DNA of 64,000 nt from Monosporascus cannonballus (lineage: Eukaryota > Ascomycota > Sordariomycetes > Xylariales): assembly GCA_004154925.1 (NCBI GenBank), contig QJNS01000008.1:590207-654206 (forward strand). The letters are read 5' to 3'. The stretch's first letter is position 1, and the number at the start of each line of letters is the position of its first letter. The position numbers and the translations under genes were made by a program. The notes beneath the pieces were generated by a model. That model had not been told where the DNA came from. It did no database searches and saw only the letters and a list, made by a program, of their open reading frames with translations. Of this stretch, positions 35,151-47,851 are shown one piece after another.

Positions 35151-36681
35151 ATGGCAGTCACTTTCAGAGCGACGAGGAGGAGTCTGGGGGCTTTAAGAGT
35201 AAGTTGTGATGGCTTCACTCGACTCACAACAACAGCTTAGCTAATTCCGTTTAGCGCCACGCCCCATCGGTCATAGTTCCCTCGATAAGATGCTACTCCT
35301 CGTCCTCAGAACCAGACCTGAAAGAAACACTTAGAGAAGTGATCCCCGAAAAGCGAGAGCTCCTCAAGAAGGTCAAGGCAAATGGCTCCAAAGTCATTGG
35401 AGAAGTCAAGGTCGAGAACACGATCGGTGGCATGAGGTGGGCATTACCACCACATATCTTTATAAGTGCATGTACTAATGCGATTACAGAGGACTGAAAG
35501 CCATGGTTTGGGAGGGTTCTGTTCTCGACCCCGAGGAAGGTATCCGGTTTCATGGTCGGACTATCAAGGATTGCCAGAAAGAACTTCCCAAAGGGAAGAT
35601 GGGGACCGAGATGCTCCCCGAAGCCATGTTCTGGTTGCTTCTAACCGGCAAAGTTCCATCCGTCGCTCAAGTACGAAAGTTCTCACGTGAGCTCGCCGAG
35701 CAAGCCTCTCTTCCGGAGTTCGTCAACAAGATGCTCGACGCATTTCCCACCGACCTTCACCCCATGACGCAGTTTGCCATTGCCGTAAGCGCCTTGAACT
35801 ACACTTCCAAGTTCGCGAAGGCCTACGAGCGAGGCTTGAACAAGGCCGATTACTGGGAACCCACCTTCGACGACTGTATTAGCTTGATCGCCAAACTGCC
35901 TACTATAGCCGCCAAGATATACCAGAATTCTTACCGCGGAGGCGGTGCCCTCCCTGCTGATGTCGACCCCGAGCAGGACTGGTCATATAACTTTGCCGCC
36001 ATGCTGGGCAAGGGTGGTCCCAAAAATGAGAATTTCCAGGACCTGTTGCGCTTATACCTAGCTCTTCACGGTGATCACGAAGGAGGAAACGTCAGCGCCC
36101 ACGCTACGCACCTCGTCGGCAGCGCTCTCAGTGATCCTTTCCTGAGTTACAGTGCCGGCCTCCAAGGGCTAGCCGGGCCATTGCATGGTCTAGCCGCCCA
36201 GGAAGTGCTCCGTTGGATTCTGCAGATGAAAGAGAATATCCCTGCCAACTACTCCGAGAAGGACGTCCACGACTATCTCTGGTCCACTCTGAATTCCGGT
36301 CGGGTCGTTCCAGGCTACGGTCATGCCGTCCTTCGCAAGCCAGACCCCCGGTTCGAGGCTCTGATGGACTATGCCTCCGCGCGGCCTGAGATCGCCCGGG
36401 ACCCTGTATTCCAATTAGTCAAGCTCAACAGTGAGGTCGCCCCCGAGGTTCTCAAGAAGCACGGCAAGACCAAGAACCCTTACCCCAACGTCGACTCCAG
36501 CTCGGGCGTGCTGTTCCACCACTACGGCTTCCACGAGACTCTGTACTACACGGCCACGTTTGGCGTGTCGCGTGGTCTGGGCCCTCTAGCTCAACTCATC
36601 TGGGACCGGGCCCTCGGCCTGCCTATCGAGCGGCCGAAGAGCATCAACTTAGAAGGCATCCTGAAGCAGGTCGGGGCATAA
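35151..36681 (+). CDS. mcsA: 2-methylcitrate synthase, mitochondrial
   Basis: Three exons (35151–35198, 35255–35436, 35490–36681) give 473 residues; introns are 56 and 53 bp, the second with a TACTAAT branch point. Residues 1 to about 30 (FRATRRSLGALRR..IRCYSS) form a mitochondrial targeting peptide. Citrate-synthase catalytic residues are in place: H309 in GPLHGLAAQEVL, H355 in GYGHAVLRKPDPR and D412 in NPYPNVDSSSG. The wording of several segments (RTIKDCQKELPKGKMGTEMLPEAMFWLLLTG, NYTSKFAKAYERGLNKADYWEP) is that of fungal methylcitrate synthases rather than housekeeping citrate synthase. It condenses propionyl-CoA with oxaloacetate. The enzyme usually also accepts acetyl-CoA. Confidence 0.93.
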
Positions 36682-38161
36682 AATCCGTTTTCTTGTAGGA
36701 TGATGTAGATAGCAAACCTTCGTTTGACTAGTCTTAACCTGTCATAGTCCATGCTGTCCAGTAAGGATCCTTATCGGCAAGGCCCTGGTTCCCACGTTGT
36801 TTCGAGTAGCCATATAACGTGCTCAAGCCTCTGTTTGATGACTACACCCGTCGCACTGGTACGCAACCCGGTCGTGCTGACCGGTTGAAACACCCCAGCT
36901 CGGGTCCAGACCGTTTTTATACCCTATGCCTGGTATGCGCGGAGGTCCGGGATTATGATTCGTATGATTACCCAAATCTGCGAGTGACGAGGAAATGGTC
37001 TGGCCTCATGCGATGTTTCCCAGAGGGGTTAACGACCAAGATCTGGATCACGGACATCGTACGACACGAGACTCCTAAGGCTGTCATCGTTATGCCCGCA
37101 ATACTTCGCGAACCAGACTCTGCTGACTGGTTGCGGGACCAGATGCATAATTAACCCCTTTTGGTGCTCGACCTAGACGCTCGGCTAAAGAGGTTAAAGT
37201 GCGCGCCATTACAAACAAAAACCCGCTCTGCATGCTACCGTGTAACCGACAGTTCAGGGTCCTCGATTAATATTATGTCCTCCCGTTATAACGGGGTGCG
37301 TAGCCTCCCGTAGTCGAGACGCTTGGCTGGCGTCCGAGAATATGTGTTGGCGGGTAACGCTGAGGAATGCGTATGACGGCCCTACCGGTTGTTTCCAAAC
37401 ACCACAAGCCAAACTCCAACCGGACGCCGACTTTCCAACTCTAGGATGCGCGAACCGTGGGATCCCTAACCGTAGCGGTGAACGCGATACATAGTAATGC
37501 TATGGCGCAACGCCGAACCGAAGCATCATGAACCCCAGCTGACGCAAGAATCGTCTGTGACGACAATTTAAGGTTAATCTAAAAGACCCCAGATCGGCTC
37601 ATAAAAAGCATGGCGTGGCAGCCCGCGGTCCAGACGGTCGGTCAGCCCCTGCGCTCGTATGCTCTGATCCACCCTATGGCTTGGGTCGATGCTACCTACG
37701 TTATGCTACCCATAAACAGCAATCATTCGCGGAGATCACAACCTCGCTCCCAGATACGGTAATCCGTATATAAGCTACCTTGGTATAGCTATAACGACGC
37801 CTTCAGCCATCGTGTGTTATATCGCTCTAGGACTTCCAGCTACGCATATGACGCGGGGTCCGATTCAGGAAAGCATCTCATTTATCCTGCAGCGGTCCAA
37901 GGAGCTGGACCTCTTCGTCCAATATGTTTTCATCTAAAGCCCACGTACTCAGAATTCATCCGTAAACCCCCACGGCGGCCAGAAGCTCGCTTAGTGATGA
38001 ACATCGCAACTAAGATCAAGGATGTTTGGTCTGACTCGACCCGACGCCAACCTCGACTCGTCACGATGCCGCCGACATCATGGTTCTAGAGCGCGTTCTC
38101 GCGGACGCGGACTTGGCCCTCCACGCCCCGAAAAAGTCGACTTCAGGCTGAGGGAGATGGC
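36682..38161. other. Spacer, no supported gene
   Basis: After the 3' end of the synthase gene only chance-length frames occur. The last part leads into the promoter of the DUF4360 gene. Confidence 0.5.
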
Positions 38162-38167
38162 TATAAA
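38162..38167 (+). promoter_or_regulatory. TATA box of the DUF4360 gene
   Basis: TATAAA within GGCTATAAATAC, about 135 bp upstream of the ATG at 38300, in the right orientation. Confidence 0.55.
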
Positions 38168-38299
38168 TACAGGCTGTGTCGCGAGGGAGGAGACGCATTT
38201 CCCCCATACCGGCATCTCCAAACAAGCGCCTTCGAAGTGCTTCACAGCATCCCATCTACTTGAATAACCGAGTTCAACTCTCCCATCTACCGAGCCATA

Positions 38300-39295
38300 A
38301 TGCGTCCCGTTATCGCTCTGCTCCTTCCGGCTCTTGTCGCGGCCACCCCCATCGACTGGGAACACGACGACAAGCCAGACGAGAAGCTGATCAAGATCAT
38401 CTCCGCCTCGGCCTCAGGCAACGGATGCCCCCAGGGCACTGTCACCACTTCCCTCGCCCCCGACGGAACGGAAAGTCGAACCCCTCTTCTAGAGCCATTG
38501 GATGCTGTATGTTAACACCATGTATTAGGTCATCACTTTCGGTTTCGATGCCTTCCAGACCTACATCGGCCCTGGCACTACCCCTGCCGACTGGACCAAG
38601 AACTGCCAGCTTCACCTAAACCTCCAGTATCCTGGTGAGTTGGATCTTGGAGTCCCAAGCGTTCTCCGTCGTCCTGCTCGCCAGCTCGGGCGGGCCCCAG
38701 CTCCTTCACCTCGTCTCAACGTCTCTCCTGAGAAGAGGAGCAGTCGTTCGACCCCTATCCCTACTAATGCTAACCGCTTTATGCTACAGGTGGATTCCAG
38801 TTCGCGGTCGTCGAGTCGACCTACCACGGATACGCCCAGCTGGATGCGGGTGTCACTGGCACTTTCCTCTCCACCTACTACTTCTCGCAGGACGCCGGCT
38901 CCACCGTAAGTCTACGCGGTCTAACTATCCACGTGGTAACAGTTAGGCTAACTAAACACGCCAGACCACCACCAGGACCTCCATCCAGGGTGGCGGCCCC
39001 TGGGCTCTCGGCCAAGTGTATACGAAGCAGGACAAGGGTACGTATCTAGCTGCGTGAAGACGTGCATAGGCATGTTCTGCCCGCTCGAATTCTCTGCTGA
39101 CCGAGGCTTCTGGTTGCAGTGCCCACCGCGGCCGTCATCTGGTCGCCCTGCGGCGCCACCGGCATCCTCAACGTCAACAATCGTATCGCCCTGACCAGCC
39201 GGAATTCCTCCGCCTACGGCCAGATCTCCGACGACGACGCCACCGTCGCCTTCACCCAGCAGGTCCACGTCGACTGGCAACCTTGCAAGAAATAA
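38300..39295 (+). CDS. Secreted DUF4360 protein
   Basis: A signal peptide (RPVIALLLPALVAA) is followed by the family's opening SASGNGCPQGTV segment, then FGFDAFQTYIGPGTTPADWTKNCQLHLNL, GFQFAVVESTYHGYAQLDAG, and a C-terminal VDWQPCKK. Exon ends that fit well are 38634/38790, 38905/38965 and 39037/39120. The last exon ends at 39295. DUF4360 proteins are small, cysteine-containing secreted proteins of unknown function. Anomaly: the first intron cannot be closed cleanly. The acceptor before VITFGFDAF (exon from 38529) needs a phase-0 donor, but the only nearby GT after GTE is one base out of phase (38475), and the in-phase GTATGT at 38507 would leave a 22-bp intron. A one-base slip in the AAA run at 38472–38474 would explain it. 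Confidence 0.8.
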
Positions 39296-39845
39296 GCGGC
39301 CCACACCTTCTACACCGTGAGCGCTCCATCTTGGGCGCTTTGCTTGCTTGCGAGTTCCTGTTTCAGGGGACACCGGGGTGGCGCGGTGTGGTCGTGGAAG
39401 GGGATGGGAGATTCAGAGCCGGGGGAGATTTCGGGGGATTATAGCCGGGGAAGGTTGCCGTCACTTTGTTTGCCTGAACAATTGCTCCGGTACTCAGTCA
39501 AACCGGTCAATTAAATACCGCTCTTTGGTTGGAAATCGCTTTTATGATGACTATGCCTGTCTAATTATAGATCCTCGGTGAATGCTCCCCCATGGATGTC
39601 ATTAGACGTCATTAAATGAACTCAAACTCGCTACCCAAACGCCGAACTTTTTCGCTTGCTTCCCGAATGCTTGATTATTGTCCCTTCTAAAGACACAAAC
39701 GCCTCCGCTCGCTTCCCTACCAAAGTCGGGCCATCCATTCATTGCACAGAAACCCATCGTACGTCCTCGTCTCTAGCAACCATCAGGCCCGAGAAAAGAG
39801 TATAGGTATATCCCTACGCTCCTTCGCCGATCACACTCGGTGACG
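39296..39845. other. Convergent 3' flanks
   Basis: Lies between the ends of the DUF4360 gene (+) and the aquaporin pseudogene (−). No coding frame supported. Confidence 0.5.
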
Positions 39846-41626
39846 CTACTTGCTTCCCAGTCCGCAGAGCAACTTCGACGCTCGTTTGCGGAACTTCTTG
39901 GGGACCCGGTAGTTGATGGGGCTCTCAGTTCCGACGAAGACGAACGAGTCGTATATCGTGCACCCGATTATAGAGCCGGCCAGCGTCGCGAGCCACGGGC
40001 CGTAGAGCCACCACATATCCCGGAAGACGTTCGACTGTCGGTAACCGACCGCGTAGGCTACGACCCTAGGGCCGAAGTTCGAGGCCGGGTTGAGTGCCGA
40101 TCCGACCGTGTAGCCCACACTGAACCGGAGCATGCATACTAATAAGCCAATAACCTGTAAAAGTTACCGAGTTAGCACTCTGGTGATAATAGGAGGCACG
40201 TCATCAGGGATGCATCGGTTGACATGGACCAGTCGCAATGGCGACGATGATAGAGAAAAAGGGAGCTCCGAGGTTAACGTACAAAAGCATGCATGCCGGC
40301 TCCCGGTGGGTTGTTCTGGTCGTCGCCCAGGGCGAAGACGGCAATGACCATGATGGCGCCGCCAACAAGCTGGTTCAGGAGCGCCGTGCCGAGCGAGACC
40401 TCCGGCTGGGGAGTCGAGAAGAAAGCCTCGTACGTGTTCTCCATGGTCGGATCCAAATACCGGATCGTATCCCTGTAGATGCTCCAGGCGAGCGCGCCGG
40501 CGACGGTGGAGGCCGAGAACTGGACCACGATGTACACGAGACAGGACCTCCACGGAAAGCCGCGGAATATCGACAGGCTGATCGACACGGCCGGGTTCAT
40601 GTGCGCGCCGGAGACGCCGCCGCCCAGGTAGATGCCCAGCATCCACGCAAAGCCCCAAGCCCAGCAGGTCGTCCCGTACGACCCGTATTGCGTTTTCTGG
40701 TCGGCCGTGAGGTTGACGGATAGCGTAGCAGATAAGCCCAGGAAAACAACTACGCCCGTCCGAAAAGCAAGTCAGCCAAACCATGCACCGTATGCTTCAA
40801 AAGGGTCAGGCAAGTGTGCTTACAGCGAGAAACTCGGCCATCGGCTGGGGGTGCTTCGCAAGGATCCTCGCACACTAGTTACGGAGCTCGTTGGGGTCCT
40901 GTTCGCCCTCCTCCGCCTTATCATCCTCCCGCTTGCCAAGCGGTTCGCTGTCGATCCCGAATTTCGGCTCGTTTGTGGCCGTCATCATCAGCTTCGTCTT
41001 CGCTCGCGTCCTCGTATCCGTCGTCACCGCCATCGGAGTTATCGTAGGGGACGTAGTCAAACACCGGCTGCCCGCCGTCGTTCCGTTTCCGGTTGTGGGC
41101 AGCGCCGGCGTTCGTCATCCTATACTTGCCGCTCTTGGCCGAGCTCTTGGTCCTCTGCTTCCGGGTGCCCCGGGACTCCACGGGTTCGAGGCCCGCCTGG
41201 CCGGCTTCCGCCAGATCCTCCGGGCTTTCCACCTCTACCTTCTGCGGCTTCTTAGCACGGCGTGAGATCCGCGGCAGCGGCCTTCCCAAACCGAACACCG
41301 GCTTCTTCTTCGCCTGACCGTACCACGGGTTCTCAGCGTAGTCGTCGTCGTCTACCCATCCTTCCAGGACGACCGGCATTGGTGGCTTGCTGGGAAGGGG
41401 ACGTGGCTTCGGCTTCGGCTTCGGCTCCCCAATTTGCCCATCTGCGCGCCTTGATGGTTCCTTGGTTTTCAGGGCGTTTTAGTCTTTCTTGTTTATCCTG
41501 GAGCATGTCTTGCGAGCGGTATCTCGATTCTGACGCTCTCGATGCGCAGTTAGAAACGCCGTCAGGTGGACTAGGCGGCATGTCTACAATGTCCCAAGAC
41601 TCGGAGTCGTGTTGTGGGTAACTCAT
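39846..41626 (-). pseudogene. Disrupted aquaglyceroporin
   Basis: The 3' half is intact: from about 40,750 down to 40,283 and, after a 128-bp intron, 40154–39846, encoding most of the channel with the first NPA box (SGAHMNPAVSIS) and the second box in the unusual form ALNPASNFGPR. The long hydrophilic N-terminal region typical of fungal aquaglyceroporins is also visible (start MSYPQHDSESWDIVD at 41626; EPKPKPKPRPLPSKPP; MPVVLEGWVDDDDYAENPWYG). It runs through at least two frame changes, and an in-frame TAG at 40877–40875 follows QDPNELRN. The donor after MAEFLA and the acceptor before the next helix also disagree in phase. The family would move water or glycerol across the membrane. Either a pseudogene or an allele with several errors. 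Confidence 0.75.
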
Positions 41627-44600
41627 GCTGGAAGGCGGTGCCGCAAGAAAGAACAGGTGAGATGGATTTTATGGATGCGCATCAAACTTAAATTGAAGCA
41701 ACTCCGGGGACTATTCCTTTAAATAAACCTTCGAATCGGTGAGTTGATGCATTCCTCCCCAACAAATTGCACGTGCTCCGAAGCATTTATAAGGATGCCG
41801 TGCATGACTGAGGTTCTTTTTGACAAACTTCCCACCCCCTACACGGCCCTTTTCGGTAACATCGTCCACGTCTGACCCTGTACACCTGCTGTAAATGCAC
41901 ATTGGTATACATGACGGGGGCATGACTCTATGCGGAGCGGGAAGTCCGTAGCGGCGATGTCTGTGGCCACTTTGCGTGAGAACCCGATGGACCTGTTGAT
42001 ACTGTCCTCGTATCAAGACGGAAGTCGGGTCGCTATTGGATGGGTCGCTACGACTGGCCGAGCTGGATCCACGGTTTGATAGCGGTACAAATTTACCATG
42101 ATTAACAATCTTTAAAGCGTGCCAGGCATCGATTGGTACCAGCGTACTTGATTTGTATGAGTATACTCTCCAGCTCCAGCCCCGGCGCCATAGCCACCAC
42201 ACCCCTTAGCATTCAGCCGATCAAGTGTTTGCGTTAAACGTCTTGCAAGCAGAGGTCAGCGAATGAAATATGGCCCCTAAAGTTATGGCGTAATCATTTT
42301 GTAAAACATATATACGGAGGAATATCCTGTTTGAAAAATTCCCTTATCCCAGATCTTATGCCTGGGCGCACTTTACATTTTCTAATCCCGGTAAGCTGTA
42401 GAGCTTCTCAAGATAGCATTGATGGGTCATATGTCGTCAGCGACCCACAGAATTGCGTTCTGTACCTGAGCAAGACTCTGGCAGAGGATGTTCGCACAAG
42501 CCGAAGGCCAGTGGCTAAGTATTATGTCCAGAAGAGAGATCTTGAGATACATAAACCCAACGGCTGTGAACTTTTTTCGTGGGTAGTCCTCCGGAGCAAA
42601 GCTCCATAACCACGAGGCCTGAAACCCTTTCGCCTCACCTACAAGGATTTTGAGCAGCCCTACACATGTACGCTGCCAAAACACCGCAACCCTTCGTTGC
42701 ATACAAGTTGCATGGTGAATGGAGATCTCCGGTCTTACCTATTCGACAGAGAGCGAAAAAGCGTCACCGGTTCCTTTTTGCGCGGTTACTGGCCCAATCA
42801 ACTTGCTCTAAAGGATCCTGTAACGTTAATAGGCAATGACTTCGATTCTACATAACTGAGGGTAACGTGTGGCTCGAGAAAAACTTGGACCACAAGCAGG
42901 TGAAGAGTGGTGCCCATTCGTCGGACATGGGGCTCGGTATAGCGCAATAGCCAATATCTCCTTTCTCGTGGCAATGTGTCAATATGCAGCCAACAAGGCT
43001 TAATAGTGCCACCGTATACTATATACAGTAGGACATAACGGCCCGACAGCGAAAGTCAAATACGGGGGTCTACAGACTAGTGGAGATCGACCAATCTGAA
43101 CCCACACAAGAGCCGCAAAGAACCCGCGGAAACAGGTCCGGCATATAACAGAAGCCATGCCCCGCAGTGCTGTAGCTATTACACTCATCACTGTGCAGTG
43201 CCGCAAACTCCGACTCGAACAATTTCAACTTTCAAAAAGTTGAAACTATCATGTAGAACCCCCTGGAACCCGTCAAAGCCCAGGTGATAACTCGAACTCT
43301 AATAAGAAGGCCACGATGACCCCCATATGCGGCCGCTCTATGTCCTGCTTACCCTGTTACACCGGGCCGTACTCCATCTTGGTGCAAAGCCTGTCCCAAC
43401 AGACAACCGTCCATGCGGTGTTATGGCCTTTAGCTTTGTCATAACTCCTGTAACTGTGTTACCGGCTTCCCTTAGTGCGAAGCTTGATCCGACTTAACCC
43501 CGCGGGAAAAGCAACCGCATAGACGATGACACACCAAAATCAAGTAGGAATGAGAATGTCTGTTGCGACAAGGAAAGCATGCTAACCGGATCAGCAGGCA
43601 TGGCTTTAAGATCAACCAGCATCCCGAAAGCAGTGCATCAACTAGACCTTCCCTTTGTTCTTCCTAGGTTGGCTCGGCACACAACTTTGGAGCCGCTGCG
43701 ACTCGTGCTCTTCCACGATGCAGAACAGCGTGGTCTACTTTTGGAAGAATACGTGCTGACAGGATTGGTTCTTGAGCTTCTTGTAGGGCTTAGAATTAGC
43801 GAGGTTCTGATCGGGCATAGGGCCCGTCTCGAGTCTTGGTACCTCCATATGTGAAGCGTAAACCAGTATTCCATATACACGTATGTACTTATATAGGGTC
43901 TTTGTACCCATCGCCCCAATTACGAATGCTAGCCGCTTGGGCGCACAAGTCTTTTGCGAACAAAGGATCCATCCGCCGGGGGATATCAAAGGGGGGAGAT
44001 CGTTTGTTCGACGAGCTTTTGCGGATCTCTCATACTTTGCTGTACAAATAGGGCCTTCTCTAATGCGTTTTAAGGATTGTCTTCTTTCCCTTTCCGCTTC
44101 AAACTTACAATGATCAACCAGGGGATGCTCAAGAATATCCCCTGGTAAGACGGGAAAGCCTGCATTGCACACAGCGGAGCTCACCGGCTTTGGGGATGCC
44201 TCTGGCATTTCCACTGATCTTAATTTTTGCTACTTCTTACCGTCAGTTTTTCGTTGTGTTCGTGACTACAAGTGGCGACACGAGGAAGGCCGTACAGTAC
44301 GGCACACTCTTGGACAACATGAAGTTTTGGGTATGAACTTTTCCCTCCCTTATGACGTGAGAGCAATTAGGGTCAGAAACGGAGAAAAGAACTGGCTAAA
44401 CATTATCAAATGGCTTAAGTGCATGGAATAGTTAAGGGTTACATAATGCGAGAGGAAAAGCATGGGGAGTGGACATTGAAGGTCCGACCAACACCCGAGG
44501 CGATAACTAGTAGATGTCTTCGTCTGCGGAACATATATCCGTATACAATCAACACCAGCCCCCAACAGCCCTCCATGAGACATTGACAATTTCTAACCTA

Positions 44601-45000
44601 TCATAGGACACGGTTGTTCTCGTTACAGTACTAGCTGCACACGACCTGCACAGTCAAGCGTATGAAGGAATTACCGCTACACACGACATGAAGGCGGGTG
44701 CAGTATGTACTAGGTAGCTAAAACCCGCGGGCCCAGTTCCCATTGTGATGGATTATCATGGAGAGCAGCACCATGAGATTCTAAGCGAGACATCCACGCT
44801 TCAGTTTTCTTAGACTGCTGCAAAAGTTGTGAAGCCTGTTTGACCAGCACAAACGGCTCGATGCACTGCTCCTATCAATCCAAGAGCCACTAGAACACTG
44901 GGATTCCGCTTCGCGGGCGACGAGGGCGGCTGAGACCGGGGATGACATCCCGCGGATGAAGAAAGACTTCGGAAATAAGGAGTTGTGCGGACAGGGATGC
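41627..45000. other. Gene-poor spacer
   Basis: No supported gene in 3.4 kb. The longest frame (41711–42202, minus) starts without ATG and has no motif. A perfect hairpin with 10-bp arms lies at 43223–43245. Confidence 0.5.
43223..43245. repeat. Perfect 10-bp hairpin
   Basis: TTTCAACTTT and its exact complement AAAGTTGAAA are separated by 3 bp. It is in a spacer, with no gene close on either side. Confidence 0.7.
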
Positions 45001-46326
45001 TCAGAACCGGCCTTGCTGACCTAATAACGGCATCGATGGTGGTGCTCCTGAATTGTGGCTTGTTGGATCCCATTCCTTCTCCGGAGGTCCGGCGGAGCTA
45101 CCGGGAGGTGAGTCAGGTAGGGTGTATCCGACATTTACCGAAGGGCCTTTGGCAGCCTCCGAGGCATCGACACCGTCGAAGGCAAGAGCATCGGGGCCAC
45201 GCGATTTCCTGAACCGTTCCATCTCCATGCGTTCTCGTTCGTTCTCGTGTTCGGCCATCGCCGCTTCTCGGGCGCCGGCGCGACGCTGTTTGATAGAGTA
45301 AAATATGAGGGCGGCGACGAGCACGGAGGCCAGCCCTCCCGCTCCCACGTAGACACCCGTCTTCGTCCCTGCCGGAAGCTCATCCCACTTCTCCCCGAGC
45401 GACTTCTCCGGCTCCTTATTAATGCTCTCGACCGCCGTCGAATTGCCCCTATTCGGAATCAGCTTGTTTATCCAGGACGTGACGACGACCATCTTGTTGA
45501 GCAGCGAAACTTACTCTACGATTTTAATGCTTTCCCAGGAACCGGAGTGATCGGTATAGATATACTCCTTTCCGGTGGAGTAGTCTTCGACACGGGCACT
45601 CTTCACATACATAGAGTAAGGACCCTTCGAGAAGTCCGTGAGGCCGCCCGCCCAGTCAATGGTCCCTTGCGGCAAATCCGGATCGCCTCCCGCCCATATT
45701 CCCAGGCTGAGTTTCATCGGCGTCTGCGGATAGTTGCGGGTATTGTTGGCATCTTTGGCGAGAAGCGTGCGGACGTGATTTCCGTCAATATACCAATCCA
45801 GCTGGTCCTTCGTCCACACGGAGGTGTAATTGTGGTAGTCGTCCTGGACCCCCCCTTCCACCAGGTGGTACCCAGCATTCCTGAAGTCGGGCTCGCCCTT
45901 GCCGAAGTAATTCGTCGATGCATTAAGCGGCTGCCCGCCCAGGAACTCCCAGTCCACCTCGTCGAGCAGGTCGCTCATCCAGACGATGGAGCTCACTATC
46001 CCCTGGCCCGGAGAGGCCTTCAGAATAACTTCCGTCTTGCCCCAGAAAAAGTAGAAGTTCGATATGAGGGTTGGTGATTCACCCTTTTGCCTAATGGTGA
46101 AGGTGGCGCCCTTTTCGGGATCGAATTCGACCCTCCCTGCCGTTGTGGTCCACGTATTGTCGGGAATCGCTGTTCCGTTGAAATCGAATGTGTGTGCTGT
46201 TCCTAGGGCGGGATCGGGTGGACATGTTTCGTGGAGCGGGTTGCAATCCGTAAAAAGCTGACCGGCAACGAGGGGTAGAAACGAGGGAAGAAGGCCCACG
46301 GCCGAAAACAGTAGCGACCGAGCCAT
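45001..46326 (-). CDS. CRH-like GH16 transglycosylase, cell wall
   Basis: Two exons (46326–45515 and 45448–45001) with a 66-bp intron (GTAAGT...AATAG) give 419 residues. Residues 1–22 form a signal peptide. The GH16 domain carries the catalytic DEVDWEFLG (nucleophile E123, acid/base E127) and several N-glycosylation sequons. After the join SIKIVEGNSTAVESINKEPEKS comes one membrane helix (TGVYVGAGGLASVLVAALIFY) and a basic/acidic cytoplasmic tail, instead of a GPI signal. This matches the CRH/CRF branch that cross-links chitin to beta-1,3/1,6-glucan at the plasma membrane and wall. All catalytic residues are present. Confidence 0.92.
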
Positions 46327-47851
46327 GGTGTTGTGTTTGTTGTTGAATATTAATATGACTTTCGGAGTGTATACAAATGGATGCGAGCTGTGTTCGGAGG
46401 CAAATCGAGGGCTAAAGGCCCAGTCCGCGCAAGAAAAATGTTGCTTCCCTCCGGGTTGTGATCAAAGACACATAGTCGAGGCTCGAAGCACCAGGACAGT
46501 TAGTAAGTTATAGCGTGTAGGTTGTCCCGTCGATCGTCCGTCGGTAATAGCAACTAAACTCGACGATGCAGTGGCTCAAGGGGGAGAAGATGTGTTAATC
46601 AATTCGAACTCCGCGTCATCAAAAGAGAGTGAGTGTCGTAGGTAACGGGAGGGCTGGGAAGTCAACTCTCGTGATACTTCGTGGGAAGGATAAGACGACC
46701 CGTCTCGCGATGTGGAAAAGAATGTATAAGCTTGTTCACAACAGTTGTCCGCAGAGGAGTGGGTTATTCTTGAAGGAGTGTGTTTAGTAGGAATCTTCCC
46801 TTTGTCTGTGCCACCGGGTCGTGAAAGGAGAGGGAGGAGGTAGTAGACTCGAGTCGGAGTATGAATGAACGACTGGTTCGGATTGATGCTCCTCCTGATG
46901 GTGAATCAACGGAATGCGTCCGAGCTTGAAGTGCTTGGAATGATACCTGATTCGCCTTCCATCGCACATACAACCCACCTGTTTACCACAAACTGTTTGG
47001 AATTTTGCATTGAAGCAGAATCAGAGAATCAGGGGCAAAAAGGGTCCTCCTCCCTTTTCACGGCGGGGTTGAACGGTGTCCAATGAAAGGGGAGGACGCC
47101 ATCACGACACCACTGTAGAGCCAGAGGATGCCGGCAGCTTCTGGGGAAGCTCGAGGCTTCCGGGCCCAGGTTCCTGCAGTAGCGCTGCTTGGATCTAATC
47201 TCGGTATTTTGGTAGCCGATTATCGTAGCCTATCGACTGGTTAGAGGTAGTGGGCCGTAACACCAAGACGACGATCCATAACCGCATTCATCGGACGACT
47301 TTGCTTGATGAGGGCTTGATTCACTTACTATTGGTACTGTAACTTGCGAAAGCCAAATCAAAAGGTCGGTCTCACAACGTCATAGCGAAAGTCCACAACT
47401 CCACTGGTTCTTTGGCCTTGGAACTCATCGGAAGCAAGAGAATTTCGAGAGAGATATTACCATTCCATTCCAAGGAAAATTGGGGCGTAACGCAAATTCT
47501 TATTACTGCACGTTACTTTGCGCACGAAACATGACCCTAATCTTGTAAGCAACTCTGTATTCTTGGCCACAGACATTCCCGCTTGGCAACCTACCTATTA
47601 TTACCACAGAATCCCCATCCTAGAGTGACACCCTCCGCCAATATATTCATAACACCTATTAGGTAGCCCAGTATCCACTCTATTTCTATATTCTACATTA
47701 GTTCATGTATTGGTGACACCTGGTTGGCTAAGCGTGGCCAACCCGAGCCCCCTGTCTAAGCAACATGGTGAAGCACTAATAAAACCAAAAAAGAAAACCT
47801 TCATATGGCTTGTCGCGATTATTGGAGGCCACTGGCTAGAGGGAGAACAAA
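46327..47851. other. Spacer between two wall-enzyme genes
   Basis: Promoter of the CRH-like gene on its left and 3' flank of the GT2 gene on its right. No supported gene. Confidence 0.5.

Noticed and set aside
38507..38528. 22-bp intron in the DUF4360 gene
   Set aside because: Far below the minimum spliceosomal intron length seen in fungi, although its borders are in phase.
41711..42202. 163-codon open frame, minus strand
   Set aside because: Starts with GTG, has no domain and low-quality composition; chance-length frame.
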